NCBI RefSeq assembly: GCF_022899355.1
Contig: NZ_JALJCK010000003.1
Coordinates: 513,940 to 577,939, forward strand
Length of the DNA stretch: 64,000 nt
Origin: Shinella yambaruensis
GTDB taxonomy: Bacteria; Pseudomonadota; Alphaproteobacteria; Rhizobiales; Rhizobiaceae
Reading direction: 5' to 3'
A model generated the notes under the pieces. The model had not been told where the DNA came from and did no database searches. It worked only from the letters and a program-made list of their open reading frames with translations. Below, in pieces: positions 9,546 to 19,806 of the stretch (position 1 is its first letter; each line of letters opens with the position of its first letter). A program made the translations under genes and the position numbers.

Positions 9546-10298
9546 TCAGCCCGGCAGCGTCACCACGAGCGGCCCGTTGCGGGTGGCGACGACCGTGTGC
9601 TCGAACTGCACCGTCGGCGCGCTCGGCTCGCTGTAGAGCGTCCACTCGTCGTTGCTGCCGCCTTCCGCCCAGTTGGCGCCGAGCGAGAGGAACGGCTCGA
9701 CGGTGAAGACGAGGCCTTCCGTCATGCGGCGCTTCTCCTGCGGGTCCGGCCAGGTGGCGATTTCCGTCGGCTCCTCGTGCAGCGAGCGGCCGACGCCGTG
9801 GCTGGCGAGGTTGGCGATCAGCGTATAGCGGTTCTTGCGGGCGAATTCGCCGATGGCATTGCCGACCTCGGCGAGCGGCCTGCCGGCCCGCACCGATTTC
9901 AGCCCGACCCAGAGCGCGCGCTTGCCGTCGCGGCACAGGCGCTCGACGGCCGGCGTCGACCGCCCGACCGTGAACGAGGCGCCGGTATCGGCGAAATAGC
10001 CGTCGAGCTCGGCGGAGACATCGATATTGACGAGGTCGCCGTCGCGGATCACCCGCTCGCCCGGAATGCCGTGCGCCACCTCTTCGTTGATGCTGATGCA
10101 GGTCGCGCCCGGAAAGGCATAACAGCTTTCCGGCGCCGAGCGCGCGCCTGCCGCCTCCAGCATGCGCCGGCCGATCAGGTCGAGCTCGGCGGTCGTCATG
10201 CCCGGCCGGATGGCGGTCGACATGTGCTGCAGCACATTGGCGCAAATCCGGCCGATGGCCTTCAGGCCGTTGAGGTCTTCATCGTTTTCCAGGGTCAT
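9546..10298 (-). CDS. map: Methionine aminopeptidase type I
   Basis: A 250-residue cytoplasmic dinuclear-metal peptidase that removes the initiator Met. All metal and catalytic residues of the family are present: H76 (EVAHGIPG), D93 (NIDVS), D104 (FADTG), H167 (ASHGVG), E201 (TVEPF) and E232 (FEHTV). The length is normal for type I enzymes without an insert. ATG 10298 was preferred over a start ten codons upstream because MTLENDED is followed at once by the family's first helix. Rhizobia often carry more than one map; whether this is the main copy cannot be told here. Confidence 0.95.
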   Translation of the reverse strand: MTLENDEDLNGLKAIGRICANVLQHMSTAIRPGMTTAELDLIGRRMLEAAGARSAPESCYAFPGATCISINEEVAHGIPGERVIRDGDLVNIDVSAELDGYFADTGASFTVGRSTPAVERLCRDGKRALWVGLKSVRAGRPLAEVGNAIGEFARKNRYTLIANLASHGVGRSLHEEPTEIATWPDPQEKRRMTEGLVFTVEPFLSLGANWAEGGSNDEWTLYSEPSAPTVQFEHTVVATRNGPLVVTLPG

Positions 10299-10343
10299 CG
10301 CGTCTCTCTTTCGCGGGCCTCTTACCATGCCTGCGCGCCCTTG

Positions 10344-11405
10344 TCAGGCGGAAGCGGCCACACCGCCCTTCGCGTCGTCCGCCAGCATCTCGCGCACCAG
10401 CGGGGCGACCTTCGTGCCGTAGAGCTCGATGCCGCGCAGCACCGCCTCATGCGGCATCGGGCCGATCGCCATCTGCAGCAGGAAGCGGTCGTTGCGGAAG
10501 ATCCGGTGGTGGGCGACGATCTTCTTCGCCACCGTTTCCGGATCGCCGAGGAAGAGATGGCCGGTCGGCCCGATCGACTGGTCGAACTGCGCCCGGCTCG
10601 TCGGCCCCCAGCCGCGCTCGCGGCCGATGCGATTCATCACCTCGGCCTGCGGGCCGTAAAAGGTGTCGGCCGCGGCCGCGGTGGTGTCGGCGATGAAACC
10701 GTGCACGTTGATGCTGGTCTTCAGCCCGCCCGCATCCTGCCCGGCGCGGCGCGCGGCCTCGCGGTAGAGATCGAAGAGCGGCGCATAGCGCGACGGCGTG
10801 CCGCCGATGATGGCAAGCGCCAGCGGCAGCCCGTAGGCCCCCGCCCGCGCCACCGATTGCGGCGTGCCCCCGACGGCGATCCAGATCGGAAGGCGGCCAT
10901 GCGCGGGGCGCGGATAGACGCCGAGCCCCGGTAGCGGCGGGCGCATCGTGCCGTTCCACGACACGGTCTCGCTCTCGTTGAGCGCCAGCAGCAGGTCCAG
11001 CTTCTCCTCGAAGAGCCGGTCGTAATCATCGAGCGCATAGCCGAAGAGCGGGAAGGATTCGATGAAGGAGCCGCGCCCTGCCATGATCTCCGCCCGGCCG
11101 CCTGAAAGAAGGTCGACCGTCGAGAACTGCTGGAAGACGCGCACCGGATCGTCCGAGGAAAGCACCGTCACCGCGCTCGTCAGCCGGATGGTCCTGGTCC
11201 GCGCGGCGGCGGCGGCCAGCACGACAGCCGGCGCCGAGGCGGCATAGTCCGCCCGGTGATGCTCGCCGAGCCCGAAGACATCGAGCCCGACCTGGTCGGC
11301 AAGCGCGATCTCCTCCAGGAGGTCCTTCAGCCGCCGCTCCCCTTCCCGCCCCTTGTCGGCGGCATTGGGATCGACGTCGGCAAATGTATAGAGGCCAAGT
11401 TCCAT
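10344..11405 (-). CDS. LLM-class (luciferase-like) flavin-dependent oxidoreductase
   Basis: A 353-residue luciferase-like TIM barrel using FMN or F420-type flavin. Typical blocks are [15 protein letters not shown] near residue 48, [37 protein letters not shown] around 78-115, and the C-terminal VAPLVREML. The sequence resembles the predicted LLM oxidoreductases of agrobacteria, whose substrate is unknown. It follows map on the same strand with 45 bases between, possibly co-transcribed. Confidence 0.88.
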   Translation of the reverse strand: MELGLYTFADVDPNAADKGREGERRLKDLLEEIALADQVGLDVFGLGEHHRADYAASAPAVVLAAAAARTRTIRLTSAVTVLSSDDPVRVFQQFSTVDLLSGGRAEIMAGRGSFIESFPLFGYALDDYDRLFEEKLDLLLALNESETVSWNGTMRPPLPGLGVYPRPAHGRLPIWIAVGGTPQSVARAGAYGLPLALAIIGGTPSRYAPLFDLYREAARRAGQDAGGLKTSINVHGFIADTTAAAADTFYGPQAEVMNRIGRERGWGPTSRAQFDQSIGPTGHLFLGDPETVAKKIVAHHRIFRNDRFLLQMAIGPMPHEAVLRGIELYGTKVAPLVREMLADDAKGGVAASA

Positions 11406-11487
11406 GGGATATTCCAGGCAAGAGGGATTTACCCAGAGATATGGCCGGCGCAGACGGGTTGAAAGGGCCGTTCGGGAAACAGTGTGT

Positions 11488-11910
11488 TCACCCGGCGAGC
11501 CAGGGGTTCAGCAGGCGGATATCCATGTCCGCGAAATCCGCCACATTGCGCGTAACGAGAATCATGTTGTGAACGTGAGCCGTCGCGCCGATCAAGCCAT
11601 CCCGCTCCGGCCGCCGATCGGGAACCGACAGTTCCGCGCAGCGCAGCGCCACGGCAAGATCGACCGGAAGGACACGCCCGGCGAAGAATGGCAGCACCAC
11701 CTCGTCCAGCCAGCGACGGAGAGCCAGTCCTTGCGGCTCGTCCCGGCGTTCCATCTGGCGCACGCCGATCTCCAGTTCGAGCATCGACATTGCCGAGATA
11801 TGGCAGAGCGGCGGCGGCACAGATTGCGACCAGCGCAAGACATGGGCATCGACACGGCCGGACGAGGTTTTCCGCAGTTCGGACACGACATTCGTGTCGA
11901 GCAGATACAT
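11488..11910 (-). CDS. vapC: VapC-type PIN-domain toxin
   Basis: A 140-residue PIN-domain ribonuclease, the toxin half of a type II toxin-antitoxin pair. The acidic active site is recognisable: D5 (LLDTNV), E45 (SMLELEIG), D104 ([12 protein letters not shown]) and D125 (TRNVADF). Related FitB/VapC toxins cut tRNA or other RNA. The start codon overlaps the antitoxin stop (TGATG), so the pair is translationally coupled, as usual for these modules. Confidence 0.92.
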   Translation of the reverse strand: MYLLDTNVVSELRKTSSGRVDAHVLRWSQSVPPPLCHISAMSMLELEIGVRQMERRDEPQGLALRRWLDEVVLPFFAGRVLPVDLAVALRCAELSVPDRRPERDGLIGATAHVHNMILVTRNVADFADMDIRLLNPWLAG

Positions 11911-12161
11911 CAGCCGAGATCCGCCGGCTTCACGCCGATATCGGAGAGCTTCGGTGGATCGAACTCAACGTCCTCGCCGGACGGCATGGCCAGCAGGTCG
12001 GCAAGCGTCTTCTCGCCGCTGATCAACCGCCTGTAATCGTCGATGGAGAGCAGGACGTGGCCCGGCCGGCCACGATCCGTGATGAAGACGGGGCCATTTT
12101 CAGCGGCCCTCTTGGCCTTGCCCGTATCCTGATTGAATTCCCGGCTGGACATGACCGTCAT
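11910..12161 (-). CDS. Phd/YefM-family antitoxin
   Basis: An 83-residue antitoxin. The N-terminal MTVMSSREFNQDTGKAKRAA is the Phd/YefM DNA-binding fold, and the C-terminal acidic tail (GEDVEFDPPKLSDIG) would bind and block the PIN toxin. ATG 12161 has GGAGGG four bases upstream; an alternative ATG at 12173 would add MEGA to the front. The first gene of the toxin-antitoxin pair, with a palindrome just upstream that may be its own operator. Confidence 0.9.
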   Translation of the reverse strand: MTVMSSREFNQDTGKAKRAAENGPVFITDRGRPGHVLLSIDDYRRLISGEKTLADLLAMPSGEDVEFDPPKLSDIGVKPADLG

Positions 12162-12175
12162 GGCGCCCTCCATGT

Positions 12176-12191
12176 GTAGCAACATTACTAC
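12176..12191. promoter_or_regulatory. Candidate autoregulatory palindrome of the toxin-antitoxin operon
   Basis: GTAGCAACATTACTAC is an imperfect inverted repeat (half-site GTAGYAA) directly upstream of the antitoxin start and beside a TATACG -10-like sequence on the minus strand. Phd-type antitoxins repress their own promoters through such palindromes. Binding is inferred. Confidence 0.5.
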
Positions 12192-12219
12192 GTATAGAGG
12201 GCAATGCAAAGCGTCTTCA

Positions 12220-12702
12220 TCAGAGCCGCGAAGCCACTGCTTCCAGCTGCGTCGCCACCTGGCCCCAGCCCTCGTGGAAACCCATCTTCTCGTGCATCTC
12301 GCAGTCCTCGACGGTCCAGTGGCGGGCGATGGCGGTGTAGCGGGTCTTGCCGTCGCCGAGGTCGTCGAAGAGAATCTCGGCGCTGAAGAAGGCCTTTTCG
12401 GTGGGCTTCCAGTCGGGGCCGAAGGCATCGGTCGTGATGATGCGCCTGTCCTTTTCCACCTTCAGGAAGATGCCGGTGCTGTCCATGTGGAAACCGTCTG
12501 GGCCGGTCATGACCGTGCGGAACTTGCCGCCGTCGCGCGGCTCGATCTCGATGACCGGCGTCTCGTAGGGTTTCGGCGCGAACCATTCCTTCATCAGCTC
12601 CGGCGTCGTCCAGGCCTTGAAGAGCTGGGCGGGCGTTGCGTTCAGCACGCGGGTCAGCACCAGTTCGCGGCTGTTGGCGGGCTTGATCTCGGCGTCGGTC
12701 AT
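12220..12702 (-). CDS. SRPBCC (AHSA1-type) START-like domain protein
   Basis: A 160-residue ligand-binding helix-grip protein of the AHSA1/SRPBCC family. The family pattern is clear: LVLTRVLNATPAQLFKAWTTPELMKEWFAP at residues 13-42, then GGKFRTVMTGPDG and the C-terminal helix HEGWGQVATQLE. It lies immediately downstream of an ECF42 sigma factor and DGPF gene, the genomic setting in which such proteins recur; it is probably part of that regulon. The ligand is unknown. Confidence 0.88.
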   Translation of the reverse strand: MTDAEIKPANSRELVLTRVLNATPAQLFKAWTTPELMKEWFAPKPYETPVIEIEPRDGGKFRTVMTGPDGFHMDSTGIFLKVEKDRRIITTDAFGPDWKPTEKAFFSAEILFDDLGDGKTRYTAIARHWTVEDCEMHEKMGFHEGWGQVATQLEAVASRL

Positions 12703-12781
12703 GTCTGTCTCCTCGTTGGATATGTTCGGCGGTTCATTGCAAGGACGCCCGGCGGACAGCCAGTCCGACATCGAAAAGGGG

Positions 12782-14038
12782 TTATTTTTCGGCTGCGGCC
12801 CTTTCGCGCTGCATGCTGTCGAGATGCTGGCGGATATGGGCCGCCTCTGCCGAACTCGTGGCGAGCGCAATGGCGCGGTCGAAGGCTTCGTGCGCCTCGC
12901 CATAGCGGCCGAGCTGCTTGAGCAGGCCGCCGCGCAGCCCGTGGAAATAGAAATAGCCGTTCAGCTTGTCGGCAAGCGGCTCGATCAGCGCCAGCGCCGC
13001 CTCCGGCCCTTCGCGCTTCGAGACGGCGACGGCGCGGTTGAGCCGCACCACCGGCGAGGGCTGCAGGCGCTCCAGCGTCTGGTAGAGCAGGTCGATCTCG
13101 AACCAGTCCGTCTCCGCCGCCGTTTTCGCGCGGGCATGCAGCGCGGCGATCGCCGCCTGGATCTGGAAGGCGCCGGGCGCGCGGTGGCGGATCGCCTTGT
13201 CGATCAGCACCAGCGCCTCGTCGATCAGGCTGCGGTCCCAGAGCGAGCGGTCCTGGTCCTCCAGGAGCACGATCTGCCCGTCCTTGTCGAAGCGGGCCGC
13301 AAGCCGCGAATGCTGGAGCAGCAGCAGCGCCGTCAGGCCCATGATCTCCGGCTCGGCCGGAAAGAGCTTCAGGAGCAGCCGCGCCAGCCGGATCGCCTCC
13401 GCGCAGAAGGGCGTATCCGCCTTGTCGGGAACGCCCGCCGAATAGCCCTCGTTGAAGACGAGATAGATCATCGCCGCGACGAGGCCGAGCCGCTCGGCCC
13501 GGGCCACCGCATCCGGCGTCTCGAAGGGAATGCCGGCCGCGCCCACCTTCGCCTTCGCACGGGTGATGCGCTGCTCCATCGCCGCCTCCGAGACGAGGAA
13601 GGCACGGGCGATCTGCCGAACCGACAGGCCCGAGACGATGCGCAGCGCCAGCGCGATCTGCTGGGTCGCCGGCAGGTCCTTGTGGCAGCAGACGAAGAGC
13701 AGGCGGAGAATGTCGTCCCGGTAATGCGCGCCGTCCAGCCGGTCCGCAAGGTCGCTTTCCGTGTCCTCCAGGTCGGACAGCACCTCCTCCGGCGGCAGCG
13801 GCTGGTGCCTGGCGCGCTTGCGCACCTGGTCGATGCCGCTGTTGCGGCCGACGAAGATGAGCCAGGCTGCCGGATCGCGCGGCGGGCCCTTGTCGGGCCA
13901 GGTCTTCAGCGCACGCAGGCAAGCCTCCTGATAGGCCTCCTCCGCCATGTCGAGGTCGCGGAAGTAGCGCAACAGCGCCCCCATGGCCTGCGGCCGCGCC
14001 GAGGTCAGCGCCAGATCGATCCAGGCAAGCTCTGTCAT
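12782..14038 (-). CDS. ECF42-group RNA polymerase sigma factor
   Basis: A 418-residue sigma factor, far longer than ordinary ECF sigmas. Sigma-2 lies at about residues 15-75 (AEEAYQEACLRAL; VGRNSGIDQVRKRAR) and sigma-4 at about 105-165 (SVRQIARAFLVSEAAMEQRITRAKAKV). They are followed by a long SnoaL-free, TPR-like C-terminal extension including YLVFNEGYSA, the mark of group ECF42. These sigmas have no obvious anti-sigma; activity is thought to be controlled through the extension. The gene overlaps the stop of the DGPF gene by four bases (ATGA). Confidence 0.92.
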   Translation of the reverse strand: MTELAWIDLALTSARPQAMGALLRYFRDLDMAEEAYQEACLRALKTWPDKGPPRDPAAWLIFVGRNSGIDQVRKRARHQPLPPEEVLSDLEDTESDLADRLDGAHYRDDILRLLFVCCHKDLPATQQIALALRIVSGLSVRQIARAFLVSEAAMEQRITRAKAKVGAAGIPFETPDAVARAERLGLVAAMIYLVFNEGYSAGVPDKADTPFCAEAIRLARLLLKLFPAEPEIMGLTALLLLQHSRLAARFDKDGQIVLLEDQDRSLWDRSLIDEALVLIDKAIRHRAPGAFQIQAAIAALHARAKTAAETDWFEIDLLYQTLERLQPSPVVRLNRAVAVSKREGPEAALALIEPLADKLNGYFYFHGLRGGLLKQLGRYGEAHEAFDRAIALATSSAEAAHIRQHLDSMQRERAAAEK

Positions 14039-14409
14039 GTAATGGGTACTCCCGGATTGAAATACTGCAGCGGCCGGACCTCATAGGTGCCGTTGGCCGG
14101 ATTGACCGCCGAAAGCTCACGGGCAAAGGTGATCGCCTCCTCCAGCGTCTCCACGTCGAGCACGAAGAAGCCGAGGAACTGTTCCTTGGTTTCGGCGAAG
14201 GGGCCGTCCATGATGATGTCGTCGGTCGCGCCCTTGCGCACGGTGACGGCCGCCGTCGTCGGCATCAGCCGCGCGACCGGACCGAGCTTGCCCGCCTCGG
14301 CATAACGCTGGTTGACCGCCCCGAGATCGGCCATGACCTTCGCGTCGAGCTCCTTGCTCCAGGCGTTGACTTCACTTTCGGCGTCATAACAAAGAACGGC
14401 ATACAGCAT
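14035..14409 (-). CDS. DGPF/YciI-family protein, partner of ECF42 sigma
   Basis: A 124-residue YCII-fold protein carrying the name-giving motif DGPFAETKEQFLGFF (about residues 68-82). Genes of this family are the conserved partner and predicted target of ECF42 sigma factors; the biochemical function is unknown. It begins the operon, and its stop overlaps the sigma start (ATGA), so the two are translationally coupled. Confidence 0.93.
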   Translation of the reverse strand: MLYAVLCYDAESEVNAWSKELDAKVMADLGAVNQRYAEAGKLGPVARLMPTTAAVTVRKGATDDIIMDGPFAETKEQFLGFFVLDVETLEEAITFARELSAVNPANGTYEVRPLQYFNPGVPIT

Positions 14410-14509
14410 GGTGAACTCCCGTTGGTTGAAAGACGTAGGAGTAGCGTCTCAGCCGACAGGGCGCACCGGAATATTTTTGATGATAGGGATGAAGGCGGGT
14501 GATGAGAGC

Positions 14510-15127
14510 CTAGGAAAGATCGAAATCCGCGGGCGTCAGCCGGCCGGAACGCAGCAGGTGCTGCAGGACAAAAGCGACCGATCGGGCATCGTCGACGGCA
14601 TCGTGGGCGCGGAGCGAACCCTGGTCGAGACCGTATAACGACATGAGCCCGCTGCTGGGTGTCTTCTGCATATCCTCATACGCCATGCCGCCGCGCAGCA
14701 GCAACTTGCACGCATTGTCGAATCGGTTCGCGGCGATGGGCGGCGTAATCCCGGCGACATAGCAACTCGTCGCCAACATGCCGAGTTCGTCCTTGCCCCA
14801 CGACCAGAGCACCAGGCCGCGCGCATAGTCGGCGAACCGTGCGAGCGCCGTTTTCAGGTCGATTCCGGAAGCATCGATCATGCCGTCGCCAATACCTGTC
14901 AGCGCCGTGAGGAAGGGATCGATCGCGCAGCGGCGGCCATACCTGTCGCGCGGCTCCACATAAACGTTGAACGCGTCTTCGATTTCGAAATCACCGGCCA
15001 GCCGAAGCTTGACCGCCCCGATCTGCACCACCAGCGGATCAGGATCGTAAGGCCCGCACCAGAGCCGCCGCTGAGCGCCTTCGGCCGAGAGAAACTCGCA
15101 ATCGAAAATCACCGCCGCTTCAGGCAT
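14510..15127 (-). CDS. DEDDh-type 3'-5' exonuclease domain protein
   Basis: A 205-residue protein of the DnaQ/RNase T exonuclease fold. The first acidic pair is D9 and E11 (IFDCEF), the central acidic residue is probably D113 (SWGKDE), and the last motif is H175 with D180 (HDAVDD), giving a DEDDh active site. It resembles ERI-1/KapD-type stand-alone exonucleases more than the polymerase epsilon subunit. ATG 15127 is preferred to the GTG just upstream. The nucleic-acid substrate is unknown. Confidence 0.82.
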   Translation of the reverse strand: MPEAAVIFDCEFLSAEGAQRRLWCGPYDPDPLVVQIGAVKLRLAGDFEIEDAFNVYVEPRDRYGRRCAIDPFLTALTGIGDGMIDASGIDLKTALARFADYARGLVLWSWGKDELGMLATSCYVAGITPPIAANRFDNACKLLLRGGMAYEDMQKTPSSGLMSLYGLDQGSLRAHDAVDDARSVAFVLQHLLRSGRLTPADFDLS

Positions 15128-15173
15128 CACGCTCTCCCCGTCACCATCAGCCGCACAGGCAGTTGCCGGTAGC

Positions 15174-16667
<1,494 letters not shown>

Positions 16668-16863
16668 CTCTTCCTCCCAGCTGCGGGTCGCTCCCAGACC
16701 CTTCGGAATCTTCAATACGATACTAAAACGAATGTCAAAGGAAAATAAAACGCAAGTCGCGCTCTGCCCTCAGCGGGACTGTACCGCGCGGAAAACGCAA
16801 TTGTCATCGCGCGAGTTTTGGGCGTAGGCTACCGCAACGCAGCATGATCGGGAGACAGCAAGC

Positions 16864-17637
16864 ATGAAAAGCGTCGTCGTAACGGGCTCCACCAGCGGCA
16901 TCGGCCTTGCCATCGCCACGGCCTTCGCCGAAAGCGGCGCCAATGTCGTCATCAACGGGTTCGGCGCGGCGGACGAGATCGAGGCGATCCGCGCAAGGCT
17001 CGACGGCCTCGGCAAGGGACGCGTGCTCTATCATCCCGCCGACATGACGAAGCCGCACGAGATTTCCGACCTCGTCGAGACGGCGGTGGAGACATTCGAC
17101 GGCGTCGACATCCTCGTCAACAATGCCGGCATCCAGCACGTCGAGAAGATCGAGGATTTCCCGGTGGAGAAGTGGGACCAGATCATCGCGATCAACCTCT
17201 CCAGCTCCTTCCACACGATCCGCGCCGCCATTCCGCACATGAAGCGCAAGGGCTGGGGCCGCGTCATCAACGTCGCCTCGGCGCACGGCCTCGTCGCCTC
17301 GCCATTCAAGTCCGCCTATGTGGCCGCGAAACACGGCATCATGGGCCTGACAAAGACCGTCGCGCTGGAAGTCGCCGAGAACGGCATCACCGTCAACGCC
17401 ATCTGCCCCGGCTACGTGCTGACGCCGCTCGTCGAAAAGCAGATCCCCGACACGGCCAGGGCCCGCGGCATCAGCGAGGCTGAGGTGAAGTCCGACGTCA
17501 TGCTGAAGTTCCAGCCGACCAAGGAGTTCGTCGGGGTCGACGAGGTCGCGGCCATCGCGCTTTTCCTCGCCTCCGATGCGGCAAAGTCGATCAACGGCAC
17601 CCATATATCGGTGGATGGCGGCTGGACCGCCCAGTAG
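16864..17637 (+). CDS. bdhA: D-3-hydroxybutyrate dehydrogenase
   Basis: A 257-residue short-chain dehydrogenase that interconverts D-3-hydroxybutyrate and acetoacetate in poly-hydroxybutyrate use. The cofactor motif is TGSTSGIG (residues 7-14), NNAG lies at 86-89, and the catalytic residues are S139, Y152 and K156. The HBDH signature blocks GIQHVEKIEDFP and ICPGYVLTPLVEKQIP with the typical C-terminal SVDGGWTAQ point to this enzyme. In rhizobia bdhA often sits with xdh genes; here xdhC follows. Confidence 0.95.
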   Translation: MKSVVVTGSTSGIGLAIATAFAESGANVVINGFGAADEIEAIRARLDGLGKGRVLYHPADMTKPHEISDLVETAVETFDGVDILVNNAGIQHVEKIEDFPVEKWDQIIAINLSSSFHTIRAAIPHMKRKGWGRVINVASAHGLVASPFKSAYVAAKHGIMGLTKTVALEVAENGITVNAICPGYVLTPLVEKQIPDTARARGISEAEVKSDVMLKFQPTKEFVGVDEVAAIALFLASDAAKSINGTHISVDGGWTAQ

Positions 17638-17792
17638 AAACGGAAGCGCGGGCACCCTGTGTATCCGCGTGTTCGCGATGGCGGGGCACCGTGCTCCGCC
17701 ACAGGCCGCCCCTTCCCGGCGGCGGCCAAACCGCCCCACGCCCAGGCGCGTATCGGCCATCGGACGGCTGAGGGCCGTCAAAGAAGGATGAC

Positions 17793-18632
17793 ATGAACTT
17801 TCTGCAGGACAGTCTGGAGGGCTTTCTCGCCCGGGAACACCGCGTCGTCATCGTCGAGGTCACCGCCGCCAAAGGTTCGACCCCGCGCGACGAAGGCACG
17901 TTCATGCTGGTGGCGCCGACGGAAATCCACGGCACCGTCGGCGGCGGCCAGCTCGAATACGACGCCATCGAGAATGCGCGAAAGATGCTGGCGGATGCCG
18001 GCGGCGAGGCGAGGCTCGACATTCCGCTCGGCCCCGAGATCGGCCAGTGTTGCGGCGGGCGCGTCGAGCTCACCTTCACCTTTGCCGACGCGCAGGCCCG
18101 CGAGGCGCTTGAGGCACGCCTTGCCGAAGAGGAACGGCGCAAGCCGCAGGTCTGGGTCTTCGGCGCCGGCCATGTTGGCCGGGCGCTGGCGGATGCGCTG
18201 ACCATGCTGCCGCTCAACATCTTCGTGGTGGAGGCGCGCCAGAGCGAGCTCGACCAGCTCACCTCCGAGGTGCACCATCGCCTTGCCGCCCTGCCGGAGG
18301 CGCTGGTCGCCGACATTCCGCCGGGCTCTGCCGTCGTCATCGTCACCCACGACCATGCGCTGGATTTCCTGATCGGGCAGGAAGCGCTTGCCCGTACCGA
18401 CCTTGCCTATGTCGGCATGGTCGGCTCGACGTCGAAACGCGCCTCCTTCCTGCACCATCTGGAACGGCAGGGCATCGACCGCAGCGCGGCCGACCGGCTG
18501 GTCCTGCCGATCGGCGGCACGGCGGTGGACGACAAGCGCCCGGCGGTCATCGCCGCGATGACCGCGTCGGAAGTGCTGCTCGCCTTCGCCGCCTGGCGGC
18601 AGAAGGGGGACGCCCCCACGGCGGCAGGCTAG
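17793..18632 (+). CDS. xdhC: Xanthine dehydrogenase accessory protein XdhC
   Basis: A 279-residue chaperone that binds molybdenum cofactor and inserts it, sulfurated, into xanthine dehydrogenase. Marks of the family are GSTPRDEGTFMLV, GTVGGGQLEYDAIE, GPEIGQCCGGRVEL, and the Rossmann segment VWVFGAGHVGRALADAL near residue 122. The xdhA and xdhB subunits are not in the window, but purine-catabolism genes begin 2 kb downstream. Its stop overlaps, tail to tail, that of the small DUF1127 gene. Confidence 0.95.
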   Translation: MNFLQDSLEGFLAREHRVVIVEVTAAKGSTPRDEGTFMLVAPTEIHGTVGGGQLEYDAIENARKMLADAGGEARLDIPLGPEIGQCCGGRVELTFTFADAQAREALEARLAEEERRKPQVWVFGAGHVGRALADALTMLPLNIFVVEARQSELDQLTSEVHHRLAALPEALVADIPPGSAVVIVTHDHALDFLIGQEALARTDLAYVGMVGSTSKRASFLHHLERQGIDRSAADRLVLPIGGTAVDDKRPAVIAAMTASEVLLAFAAWRQKGDAPTAAG

Positions 18633-18808
18633 CCGCGACCGTCGAGAAAGCCGAGATCGCGCTTCATGTAGTCGGAAAGCTCGCTCGGATCGAGGCGGGG
18701 GACGCGCTTGCGCTGCCGCCTCAAGAAGACGCGGGAGAGCTTATGCCAAAGGCTTTCCTTGCGAAACGGCAGGCGGGCCGCCGGCGCCTGATCGACGATA
18801 CATGTCAT
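18629..18808 (-). CDS. Small DUF1127-like protein, 59 residues
   Basis: A short reading frame encodes MTCIVDQAPAARLPFRKESL followed by an arginine-rich helix and a tail with LSDYMKRDLGFLDGRG. The pattern of basic helix (RVFLRRQRKR), then L-D-x-x-x-L and D-L-G-F, is that of DUF1127 proteins, small arginine-rich factors frequent in Rhizobiaceae and linked to RNA turnover and phosphate or carbon control in Agrobacterium. It overlaps the xdhC stop by four bases and is divergent from a GcvA-like LysR gene, a pairing I know from other rhizobia. GC-rich third positions support coding. Confidence 0.75.
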   Translation of the reverse strand: MTCIVDQAPAARLPFRKESLWHKLSRVFLRRQRKRVPRLDPSELSDYMKRDLGFLDGRG

Positions 18809-18915
18809 GGTAAAACCTCGTAAATTCCATTCATTGGCTTGCAGGATGCGCCGAAAGATGATGGAATTCCAATCGAAGCTTCGTCTGTATCCATAAAGAG
18901 AACTTGGCCTTGAAG

Positions 18916-19803
18916 ATGTCGCGCAACTTCCCGCTCAATGCGCTTCGCGTCTTCGAGGCGGCCGCGCGGCATGCCAGCTTCACCCGCGCCGGCGACGAGC
19001 TCGGCATGACGCAGACCGCCGTCAGCTACCAGATCAAGCTTCTGGAGGAGACGCTCGGCGAGACGCTGTTCCTGCGCCAGCCGCGGCAGGTGATGCTGAG
19101 CGAGGCCGGCGAGCGGCTGGCCCCCAAGGTGGCCGAGGGGCTGACGAAACTGGCCGAAGCGGTGGCGGACCTGCGCGGGGCGGCCGAGCAGAAGCTGCAC
19201 ATCCATTCGACGCCCACCTTCGCCACGCAATGGCTGAGCCGCACGCTCGGCGACTTCCAGCTCAAGCACCCGACCATCGCCGTCCGGCTTTCCACCTCGC
19301 AGGAGCTGATCGACTTTGCCCGGGAAGAGGCGGATGTTTCGATCCGCTGGGGCAAGGGCGACTGGCCGGGCCTCACCTGCCACCGCGTCATGCGCATGGA
19401 CTTCGCCCCCATGCTGAGCCCGGCGCTGGCCGAGACGATCGGCGGCATAGGGGAGCCGGCGGACCTCCTGAAACTGCCGATCATCAGCCCGCTGGACATC
19501 TGGTGGCGCACCTGGTTTTCCGCCGCGGGCATCGACGATCCGGGCCTCGAACGGTTTCCCCCGAACGAACTCGGCGTGCAGACGATCGACGCCCAGGTGG
19601 CGATGGCCGGCCAGGGCGTCGCGATCCTCAATCCCGGCCACTTCCGGGCGGAGGTCGCCGCCGGCCAGCTCTACCAGCCCTTCGAGCTGACCTGCAACGA
19701 TGGCCGCGACTACTGGCTCGCCTATCCGGAAAACCGCCGCAACATCCTGAAGATCCGTGCCTTTCGCGACTGGATCCTCGCGACGATGCCGGCAGCGGTC
19801 TGA
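18916..19803 (+). CDS. LysR-family regulator, GcvA-like
   Basis: A 295-residue LysR activator. The N-terminal helix-turn-helix (LNALRVFEAAARHASFTRAGDELGMTQTAVSYQIKLLEE) is close to the GcvA subgroup, and the C-terminal substrate-binding domain runs from about residue 90 to the end. ATG 18916 is chosen, but two in-frame TTG codons (18904, 18910) sit nearer an AAAGAGA ribosome-site-like sequence, so the start is uncertain by up to four codons. It is divergent from the DUF1127 gene, a probable target. The inducer is unknown. Confidence 0.88.
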   Translation: MSRNFPLNALRVFEAAARHASFTRAGDELGMTQTAVSYQIKLLEETLGETLFLRQPRQVMLSEAGERLAPKVAEGLTKLAEAVADLRGAAEQKLHIHSTPTFATQWLSRTLGDFQLKHPTIAVRLSTSQELIDFAREEADVSIRWGKGDWPGLTCHRVMRMDFAPMLSPALAETIGGIGEPADLLKLPIISPLDIWWRTWFSAAGIDDPGLERFPPNELGVQTIDAQVAMAGQGVAILNPGHFRAEVAAGQLYQPFELTCNDGRDYWLAYPENRRNILKIRAFRDWILATMPAAV

Positions 19804-19806
19804 CCG

